Origin: Albula goreensis
Lineage: Eukaryota > Chordata > Actinopteri > Albuliformes > Albulidae
Reading direction: 5' to 3'
DNA length: 64,000 nt
Assembly: GCA_022829145.1 (NCBI GenBank)
Contig: CM040762.1
Span: forward strand, 24,546,436 to 24,610,435
The position numbers and the translations under genes were made by a program. Each line of letters starts with the position of its first letter. Position 1 is the first letter of the stretch. A model generated the notes under the pieces. That model had not been told where the DNA came from, made no database searches, and saw only the letters and a list, made by a program, of their open reading frames with translations. Below, one piece after another: positions 28,113 to 53,262 of this stretch.

Positions 28113-28784
28113 CTAGCAAGCAACCCGAGAGTTCACGTAGGAATTCCCTAACCTTTTTATATGTTGTAAGTCTGAACAAAAGGGAAAAGATGGCATGTCT
28201 ATGAAGGCAATATTCCCTCCTGCTGGCAGCGAGGAGGGTGCCCAGTGATGGGTTGGGCCAGCGCTGCCTCCATGCTGGTGACGTAGCGTCTTTCTCCTCG
28301 TTCGATGAATTGTGGGGGAAAAAAACAAACAACTGACCACACAAACTGTACACGGTGCATGATGGAGCATGCTGTTTCCTTTGACGAGTCCCAGGGGAAA
28401 AGAGGAGGAAAATGGCAGGTGTTCCCCCGCAGCATCCTCACATAACCAGACAGGAACCACAAACAAAGAAAAATAAAACAAACTATGGGGAGCTACCCTT
28501 CCAAAAATGCCATCTGGCACCCAAACCTGTCTGTCGAGCTCTGTGGCTTGTGAGGACCCGTCAATATCCGAAACATGATTGCCAAAAAAAAGGCGAACTC
28601 CACTCCCTGTACCCTGTGCCAGGTCCTCTTCAAAACCCCACCACACCCCTGTTCCAGGTAATCTTTTAAACTTACCAGTGAGGGAGGGACTGCCCAGCAA
28701 CGCATTGCATGCAGAATTGAAGAACCAAAGATATAAACAACATATGCGTTGTCTGCAGTGAGCCCATCCTAATATTTGGTCCAA
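28113..28784 (-). other. Unassigned 223-codon open frame
   Basis: An uninterrupted minus-strand frame of 223 codons opens with MDQILGWAHCRQRICC. No domain, signal peptide or family motif was recognised and composition is mixed. The DNA around it has repeat-like texture. It may be a chance frame inside an old interspersed repeat, and no function is claimed. Confidence 0.25.
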
Positions 28785-28904
28785 ATCAGATGTTGGGAAC
28801 CATATTTACGGAATATCACAAATCCTGTGCAAGAAAGACTTCCGTTTGGGTGCCATTAATTAGCTTAAATCCTTGGAGACTAAATTATTTTATAATTATC
28901 GAGT

Positions 28905-29000
28905 CCAGGGCTGCCCCCTAATAGTCAACCAGACCGTTCGTCGATGAGAAGAGTCTTAGTCGACCATGTTTTCATTGGTTGGTTAGTCGCTGAAAAAAAT
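28905..29000. mobile_element. hAT-like transposon end fragment
   Basis: CCAGGGCTGCCCCCTAATAG followed by GTCAACCAGACC and TTAGTCGACC resembles the terminal region of short hAT elements found in fish genomes. Only one end is seen. It lies about 100 bp before the mvp start codon, probably in a 5' UTR intron. Confidence 0.45.
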
Positions 29001-29099
29001 ACATTTTTGTTTTTTTACAAAAGTAATTAAACTGAAATGAAATGACAGTTATTTACTTTTTCTTTCTCTTATTACCCTCCCTCGGTCTCATTCGTACAG

Positions 29100-42609
<13,510 letters not shown>

Positions 42610-43294
42610 GAGCGTATACGCAGGAAAGGGGAGAGGAGAGAAGAAATTATACATTTTGCACTTCAAAGGAATAGGGCAGGGAGAGAAATGGGAACGAGAT
42701 AGCCAAAATGAAAAAATACCAAGAATGTATCATTTTTACTATACAAAATCGCCTTATCCATAATCACTTTAAATGTAGAAAATTTACACCAGGTAACCAT
42801 ACAGGGAAATGTGCAATGATAACTACAGACGACCGGTGCAATTACATTTGCTCACCACTCTGAAAGAACAAAATGTGGAAAAATGTCCAATTTCATCTTG
42901 ACTTTTTTTTTTTCGTAAATTATGTAAAAAAAAAGTGATGTGCAGATTCAGGACATGTGAGATTCTCTGACGTAACTGAAACATTTTTCCACTTTTGTGT
43001 TTTGGTGAGTCGCAATGTGTCTCGTTTTCTGGGTCAAGAGAAGAAAACTGACAAGAGCCTTGTGTGTTTAACCCTGCTTTAACTTTCTTTGCATTCTAAA
43101 ACACTGTTTACTGTCAAGTGTTTACTGTGTTTACATGTATGTAATGCAAAGCATTACAAAGACTTCTGGGTGATATTTAGACTAAAACTGAAGTGTTGAG
43201 CCGGAAGAAAAATGCCCCTAGTGTCTGAAACCAATTGTGCTTTATATTTATTTGCTGTAAGTGGTGCACTGTTGCACTTGAAACTAAATGTGCA

Positions 43295-43300
43295 ATTAAA
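43295..43300 (+). terminator. Candidate poly(A) signal of mvp
   Basis: ATTAAA lies about 690 bp after the mvp stop codon, at the end of a stretch with 3' UTR-like AT-rich texture; no AATAAA was noticed before it. Confidence 0.4.
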
Positions 43301-43319
43301 GGATCTTTAAGGGAATGTT

Positions 43320-46300
43320 ACTTGGTTCTTGCCCTCTTAATGTGCATTTCAGTTTGTCATGAAAGAAAGTGCAAAGCAGGCTGCAGGTGAGTGAATCGTG
43401 TTATTTCCTATGAGGTTTGCATACGGTTGCAGGAATTAGTCATTTGAACCACTACTTTTCCAGAGTTATTAAAGTTTCTCTTGCTAGCTGGAGCCTCTAT
43501 GACCAGTTCAACCCATTCTCACATGGGCATATGAAAACAAACTAAATAACTTTCTGTAGACAAGATTTAGTAATGGACTGTGTGTAAGACAGTGGAGTTC
43601 CTCTTGCTTCAGGCAAGGTCTAGAGGCCTGTATTTTTTCATGCCACGCCTACAACCAGCTGAGGGGGGTATTCTTGCAGAACCATGAAAAACCATTTGCC
43701 ACTTGTCAAATTTTGTGCCCAATTTTTGCATTTAATTTGGAAAGATCTTCTGTGGGTCATAGTACTATACAGGGGGAGTTTGAGGGGGAAATGGCTCCTT
43801 TTATTTTGTGTGAAAGAATAAATAATATAATCTACACGTATGCAAACGTTATTGCCCAGCAAGTTATGTCAACCCACCTAAAGGCATAATTAGTGTCAGC
43901 TGTGTGAATTCTTCAGTAATCAGATTTCATTTGGCCCAATGTAAGCCTGATTAACGTTCACCCTAAATAGAGTGAATTTGACAGGATAAAGATCTTACAG
44001 TCACATCATGCCACGATTAAATGAAATTGCTGGAAAACATCCACGCCTGTCAAGCTGAGACCATAAAACACCAGAGCTAATTGACCTTGACCCTGTCCCT
44101 TGGTCTCTCTCGTCTCCCCAAGTCTGGTTGGCCTGATTACAATGATGTTTGATCTCTGTATCAAATCCTAATGCTGTATATAAAAGCAACCATTGGACCT
44201 GACTGCTGCCCTCGCGTTCATTGAAAATGCGGAAAATATTCAAACTCTTGCCTGTCCATTTGCATTCGCTCCCCACGGTTGCTACTGTCACGTGGGAGTG
44301 AACGCAACTTATTCTTTACCTGCATCGAAAAGGTCAGGATGAGGGGATATTTGACTGTGGAGAGACAGACACACATGCAGATTCAAAGTTGCATTGCAGG
44401 ATTTAAAAACATGCAATGAAATACTGACTTGCACAATCTGTCAACTCTTCCTTCAGCTCTTACAGGGGACAGGTGCATTACGAAATGGGAGGTAGAGAGG
44501 GACAGGGAAGATACTTAACCTCACTGCTTTCCGTCTGTGAAAATCTCACATGGTTTGTGTTAGCTTGGAGGGTGACAGTGTTATTTTCGGATCCTGATTT
44601 TCTTCCTCACAGGAGGACACCTCTCACCTCTTCATTTATGGAGTTTACTTTGTAATATAAATAAAACAATTTTGAAATGAAATGTTTTACAGTAATATAG
44701 AATGTATAAACAGCAGAGTATAACAGTGGTGTTGAAAGAGGCCAATCAGAATGCATAGCTCTTCATATCTTGACACAAATTGGATATAGCAGCAAACAAC
44801 CTAACAGAGTGCTCCTCCTGTCATGGTATGGTTTTGGTGGGCTAAGTAAAACAAATACTACCCAACGGAGGGTTGGAGAAGAATCCCGTGTCTGATAAAT
44901 CTCAGTTCCTGAGGCTTATGCTGACGGCAGGACTGTGATTTGGTCATAATTCAGCCCGCCTGGTAGAGGTAATGTTGGCTGGTAGCGCTGATGTACTGTT
45001 ATGAGTGTATCTTCTTCAACAAGTCACCCACAGAGTTTAGTTCATGCTAACCCTTCTGGCTCTTGAGACTTTTAACTCCCTCTAGCACTTTAACACCCTC
45101 GTCCTGAAGAAATTGCACTTTGTGTTTTAAATCGCTCTGTTAAATGAGTGTCTGCTAAATGCCTGTAATATAATGTAATGTATTTTCCTGGAAAAGACTG
45201 GACCCCTGAAATAAGTTCACCAGTCCTTGATGGCCACAGGTTATCTGAACATTGTTAAGTTTATAAGATAAGGAATGGTTGCTTAACTTAAAGGAGGCAA
45301 ATTCTTGTTTATTTACTATAAAAATCAATTTGTCAGTTGTCATTCGCAGTCTTTCTAGGCTATGCGTTTTCTCAGACGCAATGCTGCCATGGTGGATAAC
45401 TTTTCAGGCAGTGGAAAGGTCAGCCTGCAATGGGTAAGAATGCAGGGAGGGCTTTCAGGTAACTTCCTCAACATTGCTTTACGTCTTTTTCTTTGAGCAG
45501 GTGACATAGGAGACAACCGAGCATGTCCGTTAGTGGTTCTGTAGTTGTCTCCATTGACTTCTATTGGAGCCACTGTCTCTACATGTTTATATAAGATTGT
45601 AAGACCAAAGTGCAACAGCTGCATTCCTGAATGCTAACCTGTCTTAGCCATCAGCTCTATGAGTCCTTGCAAGAACAATGAGTAGATTTTCATTTGTAAA
45701 TAGTTTATAGTATAAATAGGGAGTAGCAACGCAGTTTTAATCGCATGGAGATTGTTTATTCATATTGTTACTTTAAATATTTTTGGTGGACCTGAATTAT
45801 TTCAAATTTCGTGTTATTTGTGCTATTATTAGCACAGAAATGCTGCTGCCTCTACAAAAAGGTGTAATATTGCCATTCTTCTGCAAACCCTTCACTTTTC
45901 ATAGTTTGCTATCGCAGCGTCATCCAGTCCAGGGTCCCTTGCTTTTTGGGATAAATAAACCAATGGGATGAACAGTAGCAAACGACGTTTTGTGCGTGTT
46001 GACGCACAATGGTGTTAAAACGTACATCAACGGACCTGGCTGCTATTGGTTCGTTCTGTCCACGTGGCATGACTCTCCCACAAATTTAAAAAATACTCAT
46101 GCCACGTCCTTAGGACAATGCTAAGCGGCTGTTAGTGCTGGTGGTTGATAGACCTGATACATGTTCTTTATATGTATTACCTAAGAGTATCGGGAGAATA
46201 TTAAAAAACGAAAAGGTGAATATTCTGCAGCAAAATGCTAGAGAAACCGGTGCAGAAAATTCAAGGTATGTGGACGTCAGATGACAGTCTTTTTAATTGC

Positions 46301-47099
46301 TTGATTTTACAGAACACAACTAACTATCACTAGCTAAGACGTTGACGACCTTTAATAACATTAGCGACCAAGGTCAGCATTAGGTTGTTGAAAATGATTA
46401 ATTATGATTAACAATGGTTGACCAGTTGACCAGAAGAAACTGGAGGGCGTTTTTCATACAACCTAGCTACCGATAGCGATAGTATAGCTAGCCATACTAA
46501 CGTCACCTATATGTATAGACAATTAATCAATCTATCCCACTTTAACGCAATATATAATGTACATTTTATGAAAAGGTGATACCGTCCCATAATCTGTCAA
46601 GGTATCTGGAAATTAATTTTCGCCTTTCCTCTCGTACGACTGCATTCTTCTTAGAGTATTCTTATCGTTGTTAAAGTCAGTCAAACATGCGACAGCGCTG
46701 ACGTGTCACTGCATGGTTCTTTCTGAACGTTCATACAAGTTATTTCTTAAATATTTTATTATTATTTATTTCTTATTAATTCTTCCGTGTAATGTTTCGA
46801 CTCCTCCATACAAGCTGTTTTTTTGGACCCCTGTGTTTTATTCTCACGACTGCTCGAATGTGCTTCCCATCACTTATTCTGCTTTTCACTGTGTTGAACA
46901 TTTTGCCTTCCTGATCGGTCATATACACATTCACACACACTATATAAGTACCACAATAAGCACCTCTGTCCGTTGCATTGTAAGTTAGACACTCTGAAAA
47001 GTCTTCTGTGTTATGATGTCAAGTTTAGATGATGCTGTCTGAAATCTGCACAAACTCTTCAAAAGTAAGTTTTCTGTGTTTTTTTTTCTCCGAACCTCT
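43320..47099. other. Intergenic between mvp and the kif22 relic
   Basis: No coding exon was supported. A SINE-tail phrase GAGTGTCTGCTAAATGCCTG is at about 45146. A second TATAAATAGGGAGT phrase is at 45711. A CCAAT-type element (ATTGG, 46045) precedes an inverted repeat at 46062-46107. A short possible first exon ending in a donor (ATG at 46236, KPVQKIQ, GTATGT) might be the old kif22 start, but this is weak. Confidence 0.4.
46062..46107. promoter_or_regulatory. 11-bp perfect inverted repeat with CACGTG, candidate regulatory site
   Basis: ACGTGGCATGA at 46062-46072 and TCATGCCACGT at 46097-46107 are perfect reverse complements 24 bp apart. The left arm contains an E-box CACGTG. The site lies about 1 kb upstream of the first kif22 relic and 130-175 bp upstream of a possible first exon. 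Confidence 0.35.
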
Positions 47100-49956
47100 C
47101 CTATCCCCTTAGGGACGGATGAGTGGTTTACTTGGGTGCAGGGGATATCCGAAACGGACTTTCCGGATGTCCGATTGCGGCCGTATATGAGGGATCGGGA
47201 TGAGCGGTGGAAGGGACCTTGGCGATAACCACCTGGAGGAATACCACTTAGACCCAGCAGCACCAGTGAGTGTCACTTCAGAGCTGTGTGTCTCACTTAG
47301 TGTCCATGTGCGTCGTTTCATTCTTGTGAAGGTCCATCGGGCTTTATCTGTGTTTAGCGTTTTAGACAAACATGATGTCCATGTATTGCAAGAAAGTACT
47401 AAATATAAAACTGTTTTTTTAAATACCATAACCTCATTTAGAGGCACTTTGACCATTTGTGGGCGCTACCACATAGCAAGGACATTGAATCTCTTAGTAC
47501 AGTAAAGGGCAAGAGCAAACCTTTTGGGTGTCAGACTTGTAGGTTATTAAGTCTTCAGACACCTGCTCCACATTCACATTATAAATGGAAAGTGCACTCT
47601 TCATTTAACTTTGGAGGCCTGTGGTAGAGGTGAGCAGCATTTTATGGGGCATTCACGTGGTGCTTGTAGTAGATTTATGCTGCAGTGCACAAAACAAGGG
47701 GTTACATTATGATAAAAACCTTTTGTTGCCTCTTGGAAAACTATAAAACATATAATAATGTGGTAGAAAATAACCTTATTCTGGAAAATTCACAGATATA
47801 AGAATCAGTTTCTAGTTTCTAATCGTGTTATTTTTCCTACAAACAAAATTAAAGTGTTTAATTGAGTTGTAGCATGGCAAAATCATAAGAAAAAAAATAC
47901 TAGTTTCACTGCAAAATCAAACTGATCGCCTCAATTGATCAAACTCAAATTGCCAACCTTTAACTTAATGACTCAAATACCATGCCAGAATGTGCCACTA
48001 ACTGAGAGCTCTGGTTTTATTTTTACACAAACATCACACAAATGTGTTAAATGAGGGTCCTGCAGCTCGGTGTTTGAGTCCTAGCTGTGCCGATTCTGGC
48101 TATGCCCAGAGGGCCACATTGGAGAAGGGTCTAATGACTCTTCCTAGCTGAGAAATAAGGGCTCAGTTATTACAAATCTTTATAGCCCTCTTTTGGAAGA
48201 CCAGAAACCAGGCAAGATTGGTGGACTCATCGAGTGTTAACTTTGCCTTACTCATTCAGCATAGGCAGTATGTGGTTGTTCTTACATCCACGGTAAAAGG
48301 CTCGATCACCATGTGTTGCATGTGTGGTTTGACAGTGCGTGAATAAATCCTCTGTATGCAGTGACAGACCTGTTACTGAAGAACGCTATCTGTGAGTGTA
48401 ATGTTGGTTTCTTGTCTTCCATGGGTAGCAGAGCACCCAGCAGGAGGTCTCCCTGTCCTCAGTGAAGCCCGTCCTTCCTCATCTATCGAATGGACAGAAT
48501 GACAGCATTTTTGCCTATGGAACCACTGGAGCAGGTAAGCTTTCCCACAGGACCACTGTTCCGTTTGCCCTGCTACATTGTCCTTGTCTGTCTGAGTCTG
48601 GGTTCTGGAGTTCAGTCGTATTGATCAGTGGGGCTGTCAGTGGTGGCATAAATGGCATATAAAGTCGAGTTTGAAACCTAGGTTTCTAAAAACATTGTAT
48701 CAGTTATTTTGAACACAGATAGCTAAATGTACATAAATGCAGATAGCAATGCTGAAGCTCTTAATCTGTTATGTGTACTGTGTCCACAAGGGGGCGATAT
48801 AATACAATGGTAGACCTTGTCACGCCCCGCCTCATGAACAAGGTTGATGAAAGGTTAATTAAATTACAAGCAAATAATAGAAATGCATTGTTACGAACGC
48901 ATCTGTACTTAATGAAATTAGTTTGTGTGTGGGAATTTTGGCAACGTTGACGTCAAGTTACTCTTATTGACGCATGCGATCTTCTTTCAGCAGATTACTC
49001 TGATTCTGTTTTTTATTTACCCTCAGCTAAATCATGCGACTTGAGTCGATAAGTCATTGAAGTGGTGCTCTCCTCGGGGAGGGGCTGTCCGCAATGTTGA
49101 CAGTTTGCTTTGTTAAGGTGACGATACACAGAGCACCGATACTGCTATGCAATGGACGATCCATAGTGACCCGCCCACCTGCTTTAAATAGCATTCCCTG
49201 ATCATGTGACACTGATTGAGCAGTCCACTTATTGGAAAGGTCATGTGTACTGGGCGTATGTTAAAAATACCCGGTGTATTTTATGTATTCAAGTGCGGAA
49301 CGCTCGTTGGTGCTTTGAAATAACAGAAAACTAATATAGAGATATAGAAAATGTACAAATTGATAAAGTTCTGTTTGAACATCAAGTTAAACGTTCAAAA
49401 AATGAAGTTCAAGCTCCAAACTTAAACCTGCCGTCCCTACTGTTTAGTCAATCTAGACAGTCTATGCTGTTGCTTACAGTTTGTGTTTAAATAATTTCCG
49501 GATGCTACAGGTTGCAGAGCAACCCGCTTTGGCGGTTAATATTGAAGTCACCCATATTGTGTAAAAATATTTTGTAATATTGTGTAAAATAATGAAAAGA
49601 TAAGGGTCTGATTTTATGTGGAAATCACAGAATCCACAGAATTATCACCAAGTCTCCCTTCCCTCTGGTCCTGGATCTGCTGTCTCCAGGGTGTTAGGAC
49701 TCACCAATCTGTGAAGATAAGGACTGTAACATTCTGATCCCTGGTCTGACTTACCACACCTCTCTCCTCCCTCTCTAGCTTCAACACCCTGCAAGCTTCT
49801 GCGACACCACTGCCCTCTGCCAAGCTCAACCGGTGCCCAACCAGTGATCCGGTGGCATGCATGGCATCCTGCTCATAGAGGTTAGTGGCAGCACTCTGCT
49901 GGGGATGCAGTAGGAGTCCACAGTGTACTCTTTCCCCTGTGTTCACTGTCTGTGTG

Positions 49957-50118
49957 AAAGCATCTTAACAGGTCCTGGCCTCAGTGCGGTAGGGCAGGAT
50001 TTGGTAGCTGGTGCTGACAGGAAGTAGTCTCTCCCCACAGCTCCCACTGGCTGCTCACCGTGCCTGCTGGGAAAGTCGGGGGGAGACACACTCACTCCTG
50101 TTTCTTAAGCCTGTGTGT
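49957..50118 (+). repeat. Copy 2 of the ~160-bp near-identical duplication (inside kif22 relic)
   Basis: Same orientation as 42215-42377 and about 7.7 kb away. It lies between the third and fourth kif22 exon relics. Weak similarity continues downstream (GTCAGTGTCAGCACTGATGT against GTCAGCGTTAGCGCTAAT). Confidence 0.92.
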
Positions 50119-50249
50119 GTGTGCATGTTGTGTGCGTGTGTGTGTCAGTGTCAGCACTGATGTATCAGTGTCGTGCATTGACTCTGTCCTGCAGTGTCAG
50201 CACGGCCGACACACCGCGGTATCAGTTGCATCTTTATTGAGCGTTCCCC

Positions 50250-50294
50250 TCCCCCTCCTCCTCCTCCTCCTCCTCCTCCTCCTCCTCCTCCTCG
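50250..50294. repeat. (CCT)n trinucleotide repeat
   Basis: About 14 CTC/CCT units directly precede the fourth kif22 relic (acceptor TCCTCAG at 50295-50301), so they form its former polypyrimidine tract. Confidence 0.93.
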
Positions 50295-51659
50295 TCCTCA
50301 GCCCCACAGTGCCTACAGCGTTGAACAGGCTCCTGGCACTGGAGAAACTGATGACGGGATCCCCAGAGAGAGCGCGACACAGCTTACTAAGGACCGCAGC
50401 TCAGTCCCGCGGAGAGACCCAGGGACAGAGCACTAATGCACTTCACTGCTCCGTGCTAACGTCACAATTTCCTCTGGAAAATCTGTGCTGGTCAATATCC
50501 GCTGCTTTCCTTGGCCACTACTCAAGAGGGTTACTGGCTGCTCGGAGACTAACTAACAAGATTAAAATAACCGGCTCACCATGGTGTTTGCAAAACAATG
50601 GAAAATGTGGAAAAGACCGGTGCGCCACTCTTGGAAATATACAGGTTGTTATTTTTAGTAGGCATGTCTGCACATAACTGCTGGAGGAATACAGACAAAC
50701 ATCTGTTGGTGTAGGTAGTTTTATTACAGCTGGCTGAAATTCTAAGTTCAAAATAAAGTGGGCTTTGTTATAAATAAGCATTGTATCTGTTTCAGCTATT
50801 GGCTGGAAGGCTGAGAAACGGTTCACCGATGTGACCTTGTCACAGTTTAAATAGACTGAAGTGTGTCACTGGCACAGCATGGCTTTTGAGAGGTTTAATG
50901 GCTGTGGATCTCTTCAAACCTGATCAGTTCTACTTGACTGCACTAAAAGGTAATTCACTCAGCTCTCAATACACTGTTTTCCATGGAAGGTAGCCAGCGC
51001 TCTGAAATCACTTTCACAGTGCTTGTAGGAACAACATGGTGCAGGTCCCAGGTGTGAATACTTTTGCCATAGCAGGAAATGGTGACTGGGACTCAGCACC
51101 CATTTCTGGGACACACAGCTGCACCATGGAGCTTTCACTCCATCACCAACCCCAAGCCATCTCTGCTTTTTAATCACAACCATCTTTAAAATCGGTTTAC
51201 TGCATAATTTGATCAATGGGACCATCCCTGACTGTCATTAGTGAACAGGGTGTTTTTAATCTGAACACTTTACCTGCTGTAATAAGGACTGTATAATAGA
51301 GTTGAGTTGGTTGGTATGTCCTCAGTGGACATTGTTAATACTTTAAGGTGTTTGACCTCAACTCCATCACTCCATAGAAGCTCACTAGAGAGCAATGCGG
51401 TGCTATATGAGAGGGCAGGGTAAGGAGGCGAAAGAGGGCTCACTGCCCTTTTAGACTTGCTGCGTTCTGTGCAGAAAACGGACCACCACTGCCAGGCCCA
51501 AGAAATGGCCGGCCGTGGTGTCCGCTCTGCAAGGTGAGTCGCTGTCACACCCTGCCGCACGCGGGCTGTGTCCGATTACTGCGTGTCGATTTGACGACAC
51601 CTGATATGCTGGGTCAGGGCTTCAGAAACCAGGGGTTTGTGAGGGATTCCCAGATGTCT

Positions 51660-51915
51660 GTAACAAAATGCTCCCACCCCCCCACCGCCCCACCCCAGCT
51701 AAGCTATGGAATCAGCCCCAGTGCAAAAATCCTCAGTAGAAAGCTGCCACACTATCAAATCCCCCAGCTCACCTGCTGAGCAGCTTTCGCTGTTTTTCAC
51801 ACCGCGGATGCAACACCAGTCACATGCTGCCCATGTTGTTTGAGCAATGTAGAGTCAATACACTTCCACCTCACAAAACTGTAGGTGCCCTTTCCAGTCA
51901 GAGAGCAGTGAGCTC
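51660..51915 (-). repeat. SINE family B, minus orientation
   Basis: CCCACCGCCCCACCCCAGCT, CACCAGTCACATGCTGCCCA and CCAGTCAGAGAGCAGTGAGC follow the same order as the copies at 3525 and 29340. It lies between kif22 relics. Confidence 0.6.
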
Positions 51916-53262
51916 TTGTCTCTGTAAGGATGTGGAAGTGTGGAGCAATAGCCATAGCCCCTATAAGAATGATTTATGAATGTATATATTTCTGATTCTG
52001 ATAAAATAATATCTTTATTATACATCCTTAGTAATTTGTGATCACGACAATGATTAAATATGTCTTATGTTACAAAATAGCCTCATAGCTTTTATTGATC
52101 CTCTGAATAAAGATACTAAATTTCACACGCCTATCATGAGTGTGTATAGTAGTCCCTGCCCTATATATCGTTTAAACAAAACAAATTGATGGAAACCCTG
52201 TGTTAAGTCTCTCAGTGCCTTTATGCGGAACACAGTCAATCAGAGAAGAATTAGATGAAGCCACTTGGCATCGCTTTCCCTTCCCTCTCCATTCTAACAG
52301 AAGCGGATTAAGGCTGACTGGCACTGATCCAGTCACCATGCAGATATACAGAGTCGCCGGAGCCTGCAACATCTGCTGGCTGTTCATCTCTCCGGCCCTT
52401 CTCTCCCCGCAAGACCGCGTGTCTCCGCCGCTCACAGTACCAGGGCTCTGCTGCCAGTTATCGATTTCTTCTTAACCCGTGTTGCAATCTACTTATTTTC
52501 ACATATGTGTCACTCAACCTTTACCACTCAGTGTATGTTATATGTAAATAACCCCTCTCTCTTTCCCTCTCTCTCCTTCTCCAGCTTCCCCAGCAGTCTG
52601 CTGTAAATCTTCACGCTCTTCCTGCAAGAAATAACAGCTGAGCACAGTCAGTCCCGTGTTCTCCTCCACCACACTGACCCCTCCGAACTGTAGCTGAAGG
52701 ACTACAATGAACACATCTGTGGAAAGAAGTGGGATGTGTGTGCTCCATCTTGCATTAGAGAATCCTGTGTGAAATTCCACATGTTAGGTGCCACCTCCCT
52801 ATATTTGCAGTGTAGGAGGACCTACATTTGTCTGTGCTTGCTCCACCCTCATCTTTTTTGATTAATGGAACTGCAATACGGATGCACACACTGGCCTAAA
52901 GCACTCGTGTATGTTTCGGCATTTAGTGGATTCTCTTGTCCACAGTGGAGGACAGTTTTACATTTCTACAGACTATCCATTTCATACTGCTGGATGGTTA
53001 AGCAAATTGGGTTGAGTACCTTGACAACACATGATCTACCTCAGGATTGAACCCACCACCTCTGACCTGGAAAGTAAGGTCCTTATGCATTATATTACAC
53101 AGAGGCATGAATGCATGTAGTGACTGGGAGTCTAGTCTGGACCATGGTGTTCTCCAGCAGAAAATCCTGCAGATTCTCAACTCAGGCAAACCTGAAAGAT
53201 CTGAAGGCCCTGCAGCTTATCGGAGAGATGGCCCCGATGATCCTCGCCTGGAGATAGGCGCA

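Larger units (their letters stand above)
47100..53262 (+). pseudogene. kif22: Decayed kif22 (chromokinesin Kid), seven exon relics
   Basis: KIF22 is a plus-end kinesin that pushes chromosome arms. Relics occur in gene order: 47100-47265 has VRLRPYM (47169-47189) then, in another frame, TTWRNTT and a stop. 48432-48534 has [18 protein letters not shown] and [12 protein letters not shown], the kinesin P-loop exon with intact splice sites. 49779-49880 has a degraded SKLTR...GGSAHSILI-type block (SAKLNR, GGMHGILLIE) with a stop. 50302-50440 has LNRLLALEKLMTGSPERARH then SLLRTAAQSR. 51475-51533 has KRTTTARPKKWPAVVSALQ. 52585-52640 has LPQQSAVNLHALPARNNS then a stop. 53158-53257 has QQKILQILNSG, then in another frame DLKALQLIGEMAPMILAWR and a stop, the C-terminal helix-hairpin-helix. 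Switch motifs SSRSH and DLAGSE were not found. Several frames do not join, so no functional kinesin can be made here. The mvp-kif22-prrt2 linkage supports the identity. Confidence 0.8.

Noticed and set aside
48432-48534. Intact-looking kinesin P-loop exon as evidence of a working kinesin gene
   Set aside because: The neighbouring kif22 blocks carry stops and frame changes and the switch exons are missing, so it is counted as part of a pseudogene.
50194-50436. ORF with polyproline run as a proline-rich protein
   Set aside because: It is the (CCT)n repeat read in one frame; the adjacent kif22-like block lies in a different frame.
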